A DNA stretch of 64,000 nucleotides from NCBI RefSeq assembly GCF_000004075.3, contig NC_026660.2, positions 23,067,498-23,131,497 of the forward strand, given 5' to 3'. Of this stretch, positions 1 through 12,300 are shown one piece after another. The notes under the pieces were generated by a model. The model was not told the DNA's origin and searched no databases. It saw only the letters and a program-made list of their open reading frames with translations. This stretch comes from Cucumis sativus. Lineage: Eukaryota > Streptophyta > Magnoliopsida > Cucurbitales > Cucurbitaceae. How positions within the stretch are numbered: the stretch's first letter is position 1; every line of letters starts with the position of its first letter. A program made the position numbers and the translations under genes.

Positions 1-3000
1 ATAACTATATATTTATAATTAAGAGATATAAAATACATTTATTTGAATTTTTTATTATAAACCATCACATATATTTTAAACATATATAGACTTCAAGAGT
101 AAACATTTTTTTTTTAATGTTATTTGATATAATCGGAGTATAATTTTACTTATTTTTATGTATAAGTTTTTCAAAGTAATTTAATTTGATTAAGTATGAA
201 TTAAAATAATACTAATAAGAGTTTTAATAAAATGTTAAACCACCACTATCATTGTGGTTGTGACAAAATCATTTTCCAATGAAGCACAAAGTCTAATATT
301 AATGAATTTGTTTAAATAATTTAAGTTGTTTCTTCTTCTTCTTTTTTTTTTTTTTTTTGGTGGATTATGCTGGTGATCTGTAGATGGTTATCTAAATTAT
401 CTTAATGGAATCTTTGGATAATTAAAGACCAATGTGATGAGATTTAATAATACCACACATATGTATGTATGTGATCTGATCTAATGATATATTTTTTTTA
501 ATTTATTATGAAAATTTTCCACATATATATCAAAATCAAATAAACAAATAAAAGAAACAAACTAGTTTTAAAAATTGTCTCATTCGGATAATCCATAAAT
601 TAAAATTCTTTCTATCTTCCTCTTAATTTGCATTTATGTTATTTTTATTTTTTTATTTTTTTAATATATCCATCTGCATTATCCAAATGGGAACTCTTCT
701 TCTTTTTCTTTTATTTATGGAGAAAATTTTCGTAATAAATCTCAGAAAAATATTGCAATATATCATTAGATCAGAATGCATCAACTTGCCCGTGACAATT
801 CAATTTTTAGGATAAGAATCTCTCTCTATGTGTATTTCTGTATATTATTTGTATTTATAAATATATATAATGTTTTGGTTGATAAACATGAGGTTTGGTT
901 TGGTTTTATCTTGAATTAGGTAAAGTATTTAAGAATGTTAAAGATTTTTTTAGCAAATTCAGAGAGTTGTTTGAGGTAACAACAAATTCAAACATTTTTT
1001 TAAAAATATTTTAATACTCTTTAAATTTTAATATATTAAAAAAATACAAGACAAACAAACAAATATTTTTAATTACTTTATCACGATTGACAAATATATT
1101 CGTTTCACTTTAGACGTTCATAATTTATATTAATTCACAAAATAACTTTAGATCTAAATGTTTTGAAATTTTATCTTATATCATCTACATTTATAACTTT
1201 TTATGAACTATCTTTCTAAAAAGTTAATGTTTTTATAAACAAGGAAAATACAAAATATGTAGATAAGAAATTGAAAAAAATTTCGTTTAGAAGTTCCAAA
1301 ATGAACATCGTAGACAAAGTTTTGTTTTAGGAGTTTTTATTACTTGGTGTGCCTATGTTTTCGCCGTTGACAATCTTGTCCTCGTTAGTTTTTGTCAATG
1401 CTAATTGAAAATTAGTTGTGCGTATTTGTTTACGCTCTTTTTAACTTAGTTTCTTGTTAACTTGATCCATTGAATTGTTGTAAAATTTTTACAATGATTT
1501 ATGGCCTCTAATTTGAAAACAAAATAAATTTATTTTTGGGATAACAATAAGACAAACTAAGCATCCAAATATTAATATTAACCCTTTAATATATAGTAGA
1601 ATATTCTATTGGATGTTCGTTCCATTTTTTTCTCTCTTTCTGACTTATTAACAAATCATTGTAAACGATGATCCCACCAATCAACATGGGATAAATATCA
1701 ACTTCATTAAACTTCCTTTATAATCTATACATTGTTTTCTATTTTTAAATAAATAATAATAACAACAATAATAATTCATATTCTCCCTTTTTCTCATATC
1801 CTAATTTTAATTCAAATGTCATATTGGTGTGACAAGTCTCTTTTACATAATATTTGTTCTCTTTAAAAAAAATCTTGAACCTTCCATTTAAAATTTTGTA
1901 ACTATTTATGACTTTTGCTATTTCACACCATCCAGTGTTTGGTTCGTAATTGATTGAGTCTGCATAATACAATACAAGGTCTAGAAGCTGTCCCATGGTT
2001 TGTTTGTAAATTTGTCTACTCTTTTTTATATAATCATGAACAAAAGAAAATAAAATGTTCGTTGCTTTTACATTTATGCATCCATAACAATTTTAATTCA
2101 TCATAGGTTAAAATTGTTTACGGTTGTCAAACACAAGTAATCTTTTGTTTTTAAAATTACTTATTTTTTAAATTTAGCCGTTAAAAGATGTATAACAAAC
2201 TTACCAATATTATTTTAAAATATAATTGTTTGTAATTATTTATTTTAGTCTCTAACAAATAATTAAATATTAAAGTGGAAAAAAACACAAATTTTCTTCA
2301 ATAAAATGGATAGAGAATTTGGAACTCGGAATTGAATTATAAAATTTAAGTTATGAAGCATGTGTTAAAGTGTAAAATTGGAAGGTAAATTATTTTGATA
2401 AAATGGTAAAAGAGAAAAGGATAAAAAAAAAAAAAGGTAAAATTTCTTAGGTGGGGTTGTAGTGTGGTTTAATTTGAGCCACAGAATGAAAGTACACAAT
2501 TTTGTGTTATTTAAATGAGAGGGAGAGAGTTAGTGAAGGTCTCAAAAGCAGAAGGAGATAAGATATCCCACAAATGGGTGCGGCATCTAATGATTTAAGC
2601 TTGAAAATGACCAATTTTCTTTTCTTTTATATGTATGTGTGTATTATGTATTTCTATTTTTAATTTTTTTTTTTTTTGCTTTCATTATTATATTAAGAAA
2701 GTTTGCTTTTTGGGTGTGGGGAAAAGACGTAGAGAATTCTGGAATATGCCATCATTGATATTTAAATTCAGCGCCAAACTTTCTAATTTTCATTGCCTTT
2801 TAATTATATTTTAGGTTTCTCTTTAAATCCTACCAAAATTATTTGTTTTCAATCCCGTGTAGCAGCAACTCGTTTGGTATATGTTCGAGAGTAATCGTTT
2901 AATATATGTATGATAAGTAAAGGTAAAAGTTTAATTACTCAAATAAATACTTAACACTTTTATACAATTTTTATTTATTTATTTCAATAATAATGTATGG

Positions 3001-6000
3001 AGTTAAATAGTTTAATTAAACGTTTTGGTTATTGGTTATAGATGCATATAATATAACTAGTTGGTGATAAAAATTCAAATTTTTTTAAACATTTGATCAT
3101 AATATGCTTATCAATGTAGTGGAAAATGAAAATAGAAAGAAGAAAAAAAAGACTACAAATACAAGAATTTGAAAGGGCAAATTGAATTGATAAGGTCAAT
3201 ATGAAGGTGGGGAACATAAAGAATCACATACATGTTAAAGCCAGGCTGCCATTTGCTCATTGGCCTTCTCTTTCTTTTGTTGTCTTATGGAAATTGAAAC
3301 TTGAAGGGATCTTTCACTCTATCACTCCCTGATTCTGTGGCAAATCTTTGTCATTTTACTCTTTTATTTATCACTGCCCTATCATTTTTTGTTTACTTCA
3401 GTTACCTTATGGTTATGGGAGAGTAACACAAATTATTTCATTTATGACATGATGTTTGTGTGTCAGTGATGTATGAATACGATCTTTTTCATGGGAAACG
3501 CTCTTAGTTTTGTTGGTTATGTAGAGTTCTGAAAACATCAATATGTCACTTTTTAGTCATGTTAAGTACAACGGACCTTCAGATATCTCCACAATGATAT
3601 GATATTTGTCCATTTTGAACATACATTCTCATGATTTTGCTTTAGCTCAACAATCTATAGTGGTTGGTCGTCCATTCGACCACGAACATGTACTTTGAAC
3701 ATAACTATGTCTCATTCGACAACTAAGGATTTTTTTTAGTGATGAGACATTATTCTAACACCAATTTATTAGGGACAACAAACCTTCAAATATATCTTCA
3801 CAAACTTTAGGCAGGACTCTCATGATCACTTTGTTTTTTTGGATTCACCCAAAAAAGTTTTGTACCATTGGAGATAGTTGTCATCTCTTATAAATCATGA
3901 TTATTCTCTTATTTAACTGACGTGAGACTTTGATCGCATTCCCACTTAAAAAGCTTTGATTTTTAAAAAATTACTTGATGGTTTGAATCATTCCATTAAC
4001 GAAGTTACAAGTTTTTGTCAATGAGAATTTAGATCGATTACCGACAAATATAGGTTTGCTTGCAACTTTTTTTTTGGTCAAAGGTTTATTGATGCATTGC
4101 TCATTGATTACCATGTTATTCAATCAACAACCAACCTTTGGTGTTTAATTAGATTAAATTAAAGATCATCCTCAATGGATGAATGAATTTTCTTGTGTCT
4201 CTTGAGGATCTTGTTTCTTTTACTTATTTTTTTTATAATATATGATAGATATACATGCACGCGATAAAAAAAATTATGAGGTGATAAACGTAATATTTAA
4301 TGAAACATAATAGCTATTTGTGACTCTCTCAAACCACAACTACACATTTTTCACATTTTCTTTAAATTTATAGGGTTTGTTTGTTCTCCTTACACTACAC
4401 GTGAGGAAAGAGACCTATCTTTCTTTTTTGTCTCCCTTCTTTCCATATCATCATATATTTTTAGTTGTTCGTTATAGTAATTTGATCATATTTGTAAAAA
4501 CGCTTCGAAGGTAGAACAAACCAATCAAGCTTATATATAAAAAAAAAAAATTGAGAAAATGAACAAATCTATGATTTTTTTTTAAAAAAATCTAAACATA
4601 ATTTCAACTTGCTCGACCGGTTCAATTGCGACCTCATACTACAATTGCATCATCGCTCTCAATCTATACCCTAATAATATCGTTAAAAGTTTACGTCGTT
4701 GGGCCTATTTTCAGTAGAAGGTATCCTAACCAATAAGCTTTGAGAATGATAGTAAAAACGAGTGGTTGGTGGTAATGAAAACGAAAGGAAACAATGGTCG
4801 GTTACAACACCTTTTCCTTTCCCCATTTTACCCTTATTATAATTCACATAATTTATTTTGGGTTGAATCTCCTCGTCTCATTCAATACTTTTATTACAAT
4901 TAAACCGACACATATTTATTATAATTTTGACTTGAGTTTGTTCAATAATATTAAACTACGTCAAAAATAAGAGAGAGGGGCATTTATGAAAAATCCCTTC
5001 AAACTTGATTTGTCGTGCCGAAATTGGAGAGTTGCTCTACGCCAGCCAGGGCCTAAGCTTGTGGGTGCGACGCATGGTCGGCGCTTGGACGGCCCAGTTG
5101 GGCCATTGAAAACGACTACAATTTTGGAAAATCTATAACATTTCTTTTTCAAATTTCAAATTTTAATTAAATATCAATCAAAATGGGGCGGTGTCCCACC
5201 CTTTTACATATTCAAACCGATAAGAACAACAAATATCTTATCTGTTTATTTATATAGCCATTCTCAAAATAATAATAATTAAATTGGTACACTCCAGAGA
5301 TGAACCTTTTCTTTTTCTGATTGGAGAAGAAGGCAGTCTCATCTACGTCTAAGTAATTGGATCTATAGGAACCATTAGAAAGTGTGTATATGTGACAAAT
5401 AGTTTTAGTATTAATTATTATTTGGATGGTTTGATTGGTTTAGGCGAGGTGGGGCAAGGGAATTGTAGAGTAATATTTGACGCATTGGAAGTGCAAAATA
5501 TTTGGGCTCACTGTCGGTTGTCTTTTTGTTGGGTCGTCACCGCCCACTCTCACTACTACTCCGACCATACCAAATTTTCTCTTTGACCCATTTAAAGTAA
5601 TGGACACTTTCATTTTGTAAATTTGTATATTGTTTAACGTGGAGGGTAAATGCAAATATAATATAATAACCAACCCTTTGATATCTATAAAAAATGATCG
5701 GTTTAATAAAAAAACTTATAAAAGATAAATTTAATGTAATATCACACCATTAAAAGATAAATTTAATGTTGTCTTCTGTCTACGATATAAATAAAATTAT
5801 CGATAATATTGATGTTTTTCTCTCTCTATTTTATATAATGTTTTATTATTGTGAGATAAGGATGTAAATAACTTAAATAGAGAGTTTTTGTATTGACGTG
5901 TGAGATATAATCATACTTTTGGATTATATATATATATATGATGTACTTGTGTCCATAAACTCCGTCGTTTTTTTATGGCAAATGATCCCAACGGACATCA

Positions 6001-8020
6001 AGTATGCATGTTCGATTTCGAAATTAGAGGTTTGATATTTCATTCTACGTATTGTAAAAAAATAGTTGGAATTTTGATTTTCAACTTTTATTTTCTTTGT
6101 TTTTGTTTTTTATTTTCTTCTTTTCAAAATCTTAGATTTTGTATTAACATGTTTTGTTAGCGTAGATTTTATGTTTATCGAATCAATTTTTGAATTAAAT
6201 CATTATGTTTTTTTTTTTTCATGTTGCCAAAATTTTAAAACCTATTTTAGTTGGAAATTTAAAAACATAAAAGTTTGGAGTTGTATTTCATGTTTTCATT
6301 TGTTAACAAACCAATTAACTTATAAACTTAGTTTTATGTTAAACATGTATTGTAATTTCTAGAACATACAGTCAAATTATGTGGCCAAAAAGAGCATATC
6401 CCAACTTACAATATAAATACAATTGTGACAAAAAAAATAAATTAATGGTTTGTATCTTCCAATCCTTCCTATTGTACTGAAAAAACTATCAATCCTAACA
6501 TATATTTTGTAAATCAAACAATTATTAAAAATATAAGACAATATAAAAAAACCACAAATATAATAGTAATTACAATTATAACTCAAACTTCAAATGACAC
6601 AGATCCAATTTCTATAACTATGAAGGGCGTTTGGAGGAAAGAGAGATTTATGATAAGATTAGTGTTATGATAATTCTAGTATTATAATAGTTCTAGTGTT
6701 ATGATCATATGCGTTTGAAGAAAGAATTACGATACGTAGGGTTATGAATAGTATATATATGAGAAAAGGATTATGATACTATTGTTGTGATGTTTTCTTT
6801 TTCTAAAATATATAGTGTAGATTTAATACACAAATTTCGTAAATTTATTTTATTAAATTATCTTATGGTATTCGTTCAATAAATTTAGCATCCATTGTGA
6901 TGTTTCGTTTTTTCTTTCATGCATATATATTGCATATTGAATTAAAGAAACTTCCTAAATCGAACGTACACATCAATAATTTAAGATGTGATATTGTGTT
7001 TGTACTTGTTTGTTTTTTCATGCAAATATATATTTGTCATTAGATGGAATAATTTTCTTAAAATCATTTTTTTTAATTTTCTTAATTACGACATTTATTT
7101 CATAAATTTTCTATTAAATCGTTACTTTTACCACTTTTTCCTTTTTTGCGTACACATGTAAGGGAAAACATGTAAACACAAACCATTATTATTAAAATTG
7201 CTTACGTAAGATTCTTTTTCCATTAAATTTCGATCTATCTCAACATAATGCTTACATCGACATACTAGTTTAAGTATACATCGCTACTATTCGTAACTTT
7301 AGTGATAAAGCAATGCAAAAGACATTTCAAATACGCATTTCCACGTTTCTCATCCTCTTTAATTTATGGCTAAGATATTTTCTTAAAAATAACTAAAAAG
7401 TGTCTAGGTCTAATTTATTATATTCTAAGCATTGTTATTTTTAATTGTCACATGTCATCCAAAAAATAGTACAAAAATCTACATTACATCTAAACATTTT
7501 TTTCTTTTTACCACGTACTAGCTGTGAGTAATTTTAAGCTTTAAAAACTTTTATTTTAAAAAAAAACAATAAAATTTAAGATCATTTTCTATAATTTAGT
7601 TAGAAAACAAGACATTTATTAGCTAAAATTAAAATATTTGGATAAGATTAATAAGAACTATATTGATTTTCAATTGAATAACTTAATTAAAAAAAACTAT
7701 TTAGTTAAAGAAGAGTGCAAGTATAGACTCCCACTTTCGTTTATTTAAAGAAAAAAAGAAAGAAGAGGAAAACCCATGCGTTTAGGGTTTAGTATGTATA
7801 CATGGGTCATGTCAATAGGCTTTTTCGTAATATTCTCCTTTAAATCTTCTTCTACATTTTCGGAGGGGCTTACCCGATTCACCCTTGATACACCCAAATA
7901 GCCCCTAAGTTTGAAAGTTAATAGTGTGATTGCAATTTCCACCCGTTTTTTGTTGTCTTCTTTTGTTTTGTTTTTTTCTTTTAGTCGCAAAATTTCCAAA
8001 ATATAATGACAAGCTGGTCC
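1..8020. other. intergenic, no supported gene
   Basis: Very AT-rich sequence with poly-A/T runs and short AT microsatellites. No reading frame here shows a recognisable domain or coding-like exon chain. A GC-richer patch at about 4990-5110 and a MITE-like stretch at about 6624-6800 are the only pieces that stand out; each is treated separately. Confidence 0.6.
6624..6800. repeat. MITE-like remnant with repeated 'gttatgat' modules
   Basis: The stretch begins with GGGCGTTTGGAGGA, and a similar TGCGTTTGAAGAAAGA recurs about 85 bases on. Between them the phrase 'agtgttatgat(a)att(c)tag' repeats. A related start (GGCTTTTGGAGGAGA followed by a tattatgata phrase) occurs near 50950. The GGGCGTTTGG-type end is common in plant non-autonomous DNA elements. 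Ends and target-site duplication were not resolved, so this is only a probable mobile-element remnant. Confidence 0.35.
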
Positions 8021-8027
8021 AACATAT

Positions 8028-8100
8028 AGCCCAATTCAAAAGCAGTATACTATAAATGGGCCGAAAGCAGTGTCCTAAAAGTGGGCCATTTTTCGGCCCA
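8028..8100. promoter_or_regulatory. cluster of site II-type TGGGCC/AGCCCA motifs
   Basis: Four motifs lie within 73 bases: AGCCCA (8028-8033), TGGGCC (8057-8062), TGGGCC (8082-8087) and GGCCCA (8095-8100). Site II elements bind TCP factors and are typical of promoters of ribosome-biogenesis and other growth genes. They sit about 1.25 kb upstream of the WDR3 start, farther than usual, so assignment to that gene is an inference. A telo-box-like TTAGGGTTT lies at about 7780 on the other side. Confidence 0.4.
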
Positions 8101-9146
8101 CACTTACATTGACCTCAAACGGCTTAGCCCTCCAAAAATGGAAATGTGATGGAGACGTAGACGTAGGATAATTGTTGCTAAAAGTACTCTTTGATGAAGA
8201 ATTAACGTGGTAATAGTGCAGTGCATGTTGCATATACAATCTCATGGTCACATCAATTAATGCTCTAGAATTGAGAAGTCCAGCTACTCGTGGTCACAAA
8301 ACGTATGTTCGAACGTTAAATAATATAAATTTAAAGTAAGATAAAATGAGAATAAGTAAATATGAAACGATATTTTCCTTGGTCGATGGACATTGTCTCG
8401 TTTTAAGCTATTGAGAATTTAATAACAAAACATTAGAAAACTATTTCTTTCAGTTTTGACTTATTTTTCCCTTTAAATGTGAAAATAGCCTGAAATATCA
8501 TATGTAGATATAATTAGACTAATTCCATATCATTCGGCTCGAATTTTTGCCTCTTCACATCGATGATTGAAAATCATTAACCAAGGGCGTCAAATTTAAT
8601 CATATTTATTTAATAATAATAATTATAAATTAAAAACACAAACCAAATAAATATTTTTGAGCGTTTTTATCATTCGCTCAAAGTAAATAAATCAAGTTCA
8701 AAACATATATTTATTCGATGAAAAACATATTCAAGTTTGATATGTATTCACACTTTATATAACTTTGTATAACGTAAAATAAAAAATACACTTTTTCAAT
8801 AAATAACTATCAAGCTTTAGTCATAAAGCATAGTAAACTTATTTGATTTGTACTATACACCTCAAGTTTTAAGCATAGATTTTGAATTAACAAACCACTT
8901 CATTTACAAAGTTCTATGATCTAATCTAAATAAACTATCTTTCTTGATCTATTGTAATTTACGGTAAATAGAATATAACATAGTATTATATTTGAAATAG
9001 TTATCATTTACATATTCTTAAAACTTTAGAAGAAAAAGAAAATAATCAAACTATGTTCTTAAAAAGAAAAGAAAATAAATAAAGAAAGAAAGAAGGAAAT
9101 GGGGAATTATTATTATTATTTAAAAGCGAAATGAATAAAAATGACT

Positions 9147-9153
9147 AAACCCT
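9147..9153 (+). promoter_or_regulatory. telo-box (AAACCCT) before WDR3
   Basis: AAACCCT occurs about 195 bases before the WDR3 start codon, at the border of a C-rich, leader-like stretch. Telo-boxes near the transcription start are characteristic of plant genes for ribosomal proteins and nucleolar factors, which fits a ribosome-biogenesis gene. The transcription start itself cannot be read from the sequence. Confidence 0.5.
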
Positions 9154-9346
9154 CCAGTTGTTCCTTTTCCAAAACCTCCACGATTTTCGTTCTTCTTCCT
9201 CCCGCCGTCGCCGCAGCCCACCCTCCAATATCCCTGCTGCAGTCGAACGCCGGCCTGGCACGCCATTCTCGCAGCTCTAACACCCACCTACGTTCTTCTA
9301 CGGCTGCTAGTCGTCAGTTCCACACTTAGTCTTCCACGGCCTCTCC

Positions 9347-12300
9347 ATGGTGAAGGCCTACCTTCGATACGAGCCTGCGGCGGCTTTCGGAGTGATCGTC
9401 TCTCTTGATTCCAATATTACCTACGATAGTTCCGGAAAGCATCTTATTGCTCCAGCTCTTGAAAAAGTTGGAGTCTGGAATGTTCGTCAAGGTGTCTGCA
9501 CCAAGAATTTAACACCTACTCAGAGCTCTCCTGGCCCTTCTCTTGCTGTTACGGCCGTCACTTCCGCTCCTTCTCTTCTGGTTAGTCGTTTTCTTATGGC
9601 ATTCCGAAATAATTTTGAAGTTACTAAGTTTGAGATTCCTTCTACAGAATATGAAATATGTCTGTACTCTGAATTGTTAAATTTCAATTGATTTCAGAAA
9701 ACTATTTTAATAGAAGTTCTTACCGCCATCAGGTCCGCGGTGATTTGTTGAGCCGAAAGCTTATTCATTAGTGATGGTGACAATATCTTGAGGAAAAAAA
9801 TTGATAGAAACTTTTATTAATTTTCATCTTTATCTTAAGTTGAATTTTTGTATGCATGGATGCTTGGAAGCAAAAATTTCTTTGTCAATTGAGAAAAACA
9901 GAAAACACTCTTAGGGCTTGAGATTCATTTGGTGTTATGCTCATTATGCTTGTTATAACTAGTGAGAACTGGCTGGAGGTTTGGTTCCATTTCTAAACAA
10001 AGCAGTATTTTGGCTCTGCCTGACTTTCTATACAATGGGGAAGTTGAATTTCCATTCATTTTTATTTTTATTTTTTATTGTTACAGATCGCCAGTGGATA
10101 TGCTGATGGTAGTATAAGAATTTGGGACGCCGACAAAGGAACCTGTGAGACTACTTTACATGGACATAAAGGGGCTGTTACCGTCCTTAGGTACAACAAG
10201 CTTGGTTCCATGCTTGCATCTGGAAGCAAAGATAACGATATTATATTATGGGATGCTGTTGGTGAGACAGGCCTTTTTCGCCTCCGTGGCCATCGTGATC
10301 AGGTTCACAAGTATTACAATTTGATTGGAGCTATTTTTTTTTTTTTTTCATATTTGATTCTCTGATAAAAAGATAACTTCTTTTATCAAGCTGAACCTGG
10401 TACACCGAAAGTAGAGCTCAAGTCTTCCTCCACTGCTTTGTCTTTTCTGTCCAGTGGAGTTTTTTCCTTCAAAATGGCAGATATCGTGAACCTCTCATTT
10501 GAATTATTGTGCCCACATTGCTCCGAAATTCGATGTGCCATACACTTTTCCAGCACCAATTTTTCTTAAGATTTCTAAACTACTCAATTTAGATTCTTGG
10601 CCTCTTCCCTTCATTCAACTTTATTCTGATTTAGTTGGTTTAGGTTCTTGTCTATGTAGAACTCAAGGACATGGTTGTTCAACCTATGAAACATATCCCG
10701 TTCACGTTAGATTCTAAGCCTAATTTTGTTGATGAGTATATTTTTTATGTAGTTCTCCTGTCAAAGGATTTTCCCCCCTCCCCATCTTTTTAGGTAGGCC
10801 TGATTCAGTTGATTACTATCTTCTAGCATGTGTAGATTATATAAGAGGCCTGTCATTCTCATAGCTATTTTCCTGTTCACTAATGCCTTCTCCTTATTCT
10901 TGGTGCAGGTAACTGATCTGGTATTTCTAGATTCAAGCAAAAAACTCGTCAGTTCTTCCAAAGACAAATTTTTAAGGGTGTGGAATCTTGAAACACAGCA
11001 TTGTATGCAAATAGTTGGTGGACATCATAGTGAAATTTGGTCAATGGACATTGATCCAGATGAGCGTTTTTTAGTTACTGGATCTGCTGATCAAGAACTT
11101 CGATTTTTCACAACTAAACACGATTTGGTGGCTGGTAAGTCTGTCGATGAATCAAACACAAATGGAACCAAGGACAGTGATCAATCCACTCAAAGTAAAT
11201 GGGAAGTTCTAAAACAGTTTGGTGAAATTACGAGACAAAGTAAGGATAGAGTTGCCACTGTGAGGTTTAACAAGTCCGGAAATTTGTTAGCTTGTCAAGT
11301 GGCAGGAAAGACTGTTGAGTTATTCAATGTTTTGGACGAAACTGAAGCTAAGCGTAAAGCAAAACGTCGTATTAATCGGAAGAAAGGAAAGAAAGCTGGA
11401 AAGGGAGAACAAGATGTAACAGAAAATGGAGAGTCAAACCATACTACTGGAGAAGAAGGAAGCGGCTCCATGATTACAGTTGCAGATGTCTTTAAGCTAC
11501 TCCACACAATTCGGGCTAGCAAGAAAATTTGTTCAATTTCTTTCTGTCCATTGATTCCAAAAAATTCGATCTCCACAGTAGCATTATCTTTGAATAATAA
11601 TTTATTGGAATTTTATTCCGTGGGAAGCAGTGCAGTTACGAAATTACATTGTATTGAACTCCAGGGTCACCGTTCTGATATCAGAAGTGTAACACTTAGT
11701 TCCGATAATTCACTTTTGATGTCCACTAGTCATAATGCTGTAAAAATTTGGAATCCAAGTACTGGATCTTGTCTTCGTACTATTGATTCTGGCTATGGGC
11801 TTTGTGGTTTAATTATTCCTCAAAACAAGTATGCACTTGTTGGAAATAAAAGTGGGGCTATAGAAATTTTGGACATTGCAAGTGGCAGTTGTGTCGAAGT
11901 CTTAGAAGCTCATGGTGGCTCTATACGATCAATTGTGGCTTTACCGTATGAAAATGGATTTGTCACTGCTAGTGCTGACCATGACATTAAGTTTTGGGAG
12001 TATCATATTGAGAAAAAATCGGAACAAGTATGTTCTCTTACTTCTTTCATCTCCATATTTTTCTATTTTGACTTAAAGAAAATTCTTTTATTTAGGGGTA
12101 TTGTTTTATTTCTTTTGTGATAAAATGAAACTTGATTTTCTCAAGTAAGACGGGCCTTTTCCCTGAAGTAGTTTGGTGCACAATGACTACTTTAATATGT
12201 CTTCTTCTTGGCCACTTGTAATTTGATCAAAAATCATTTTTGTCTGTGCATGGTTTCAAATTTTAGATTATGAATTCCTTGAGTTACAAAAGAATTTGGA

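Noticed and set aside
1745..1996. 83-codon minus-strand frame beginning MGQLLDLVLYY
   Set aside because: Codon content is fairly protein-like, but I recognise no domain, no neighbouring exon and no family; a run of Leu codons at its end comes from a low-complexity tract. Left unannotated.
10828..10908. Hydrophobic start of the long WDR3 frame ([11 protein letters not shown]...)
   Set aside because: The sequence before 10909 is intron with a pyrimidine tract and CAG acceptor; WDR3 exon 2 joins in phase at VTDLVFLD. It is not a separate membrane protein.
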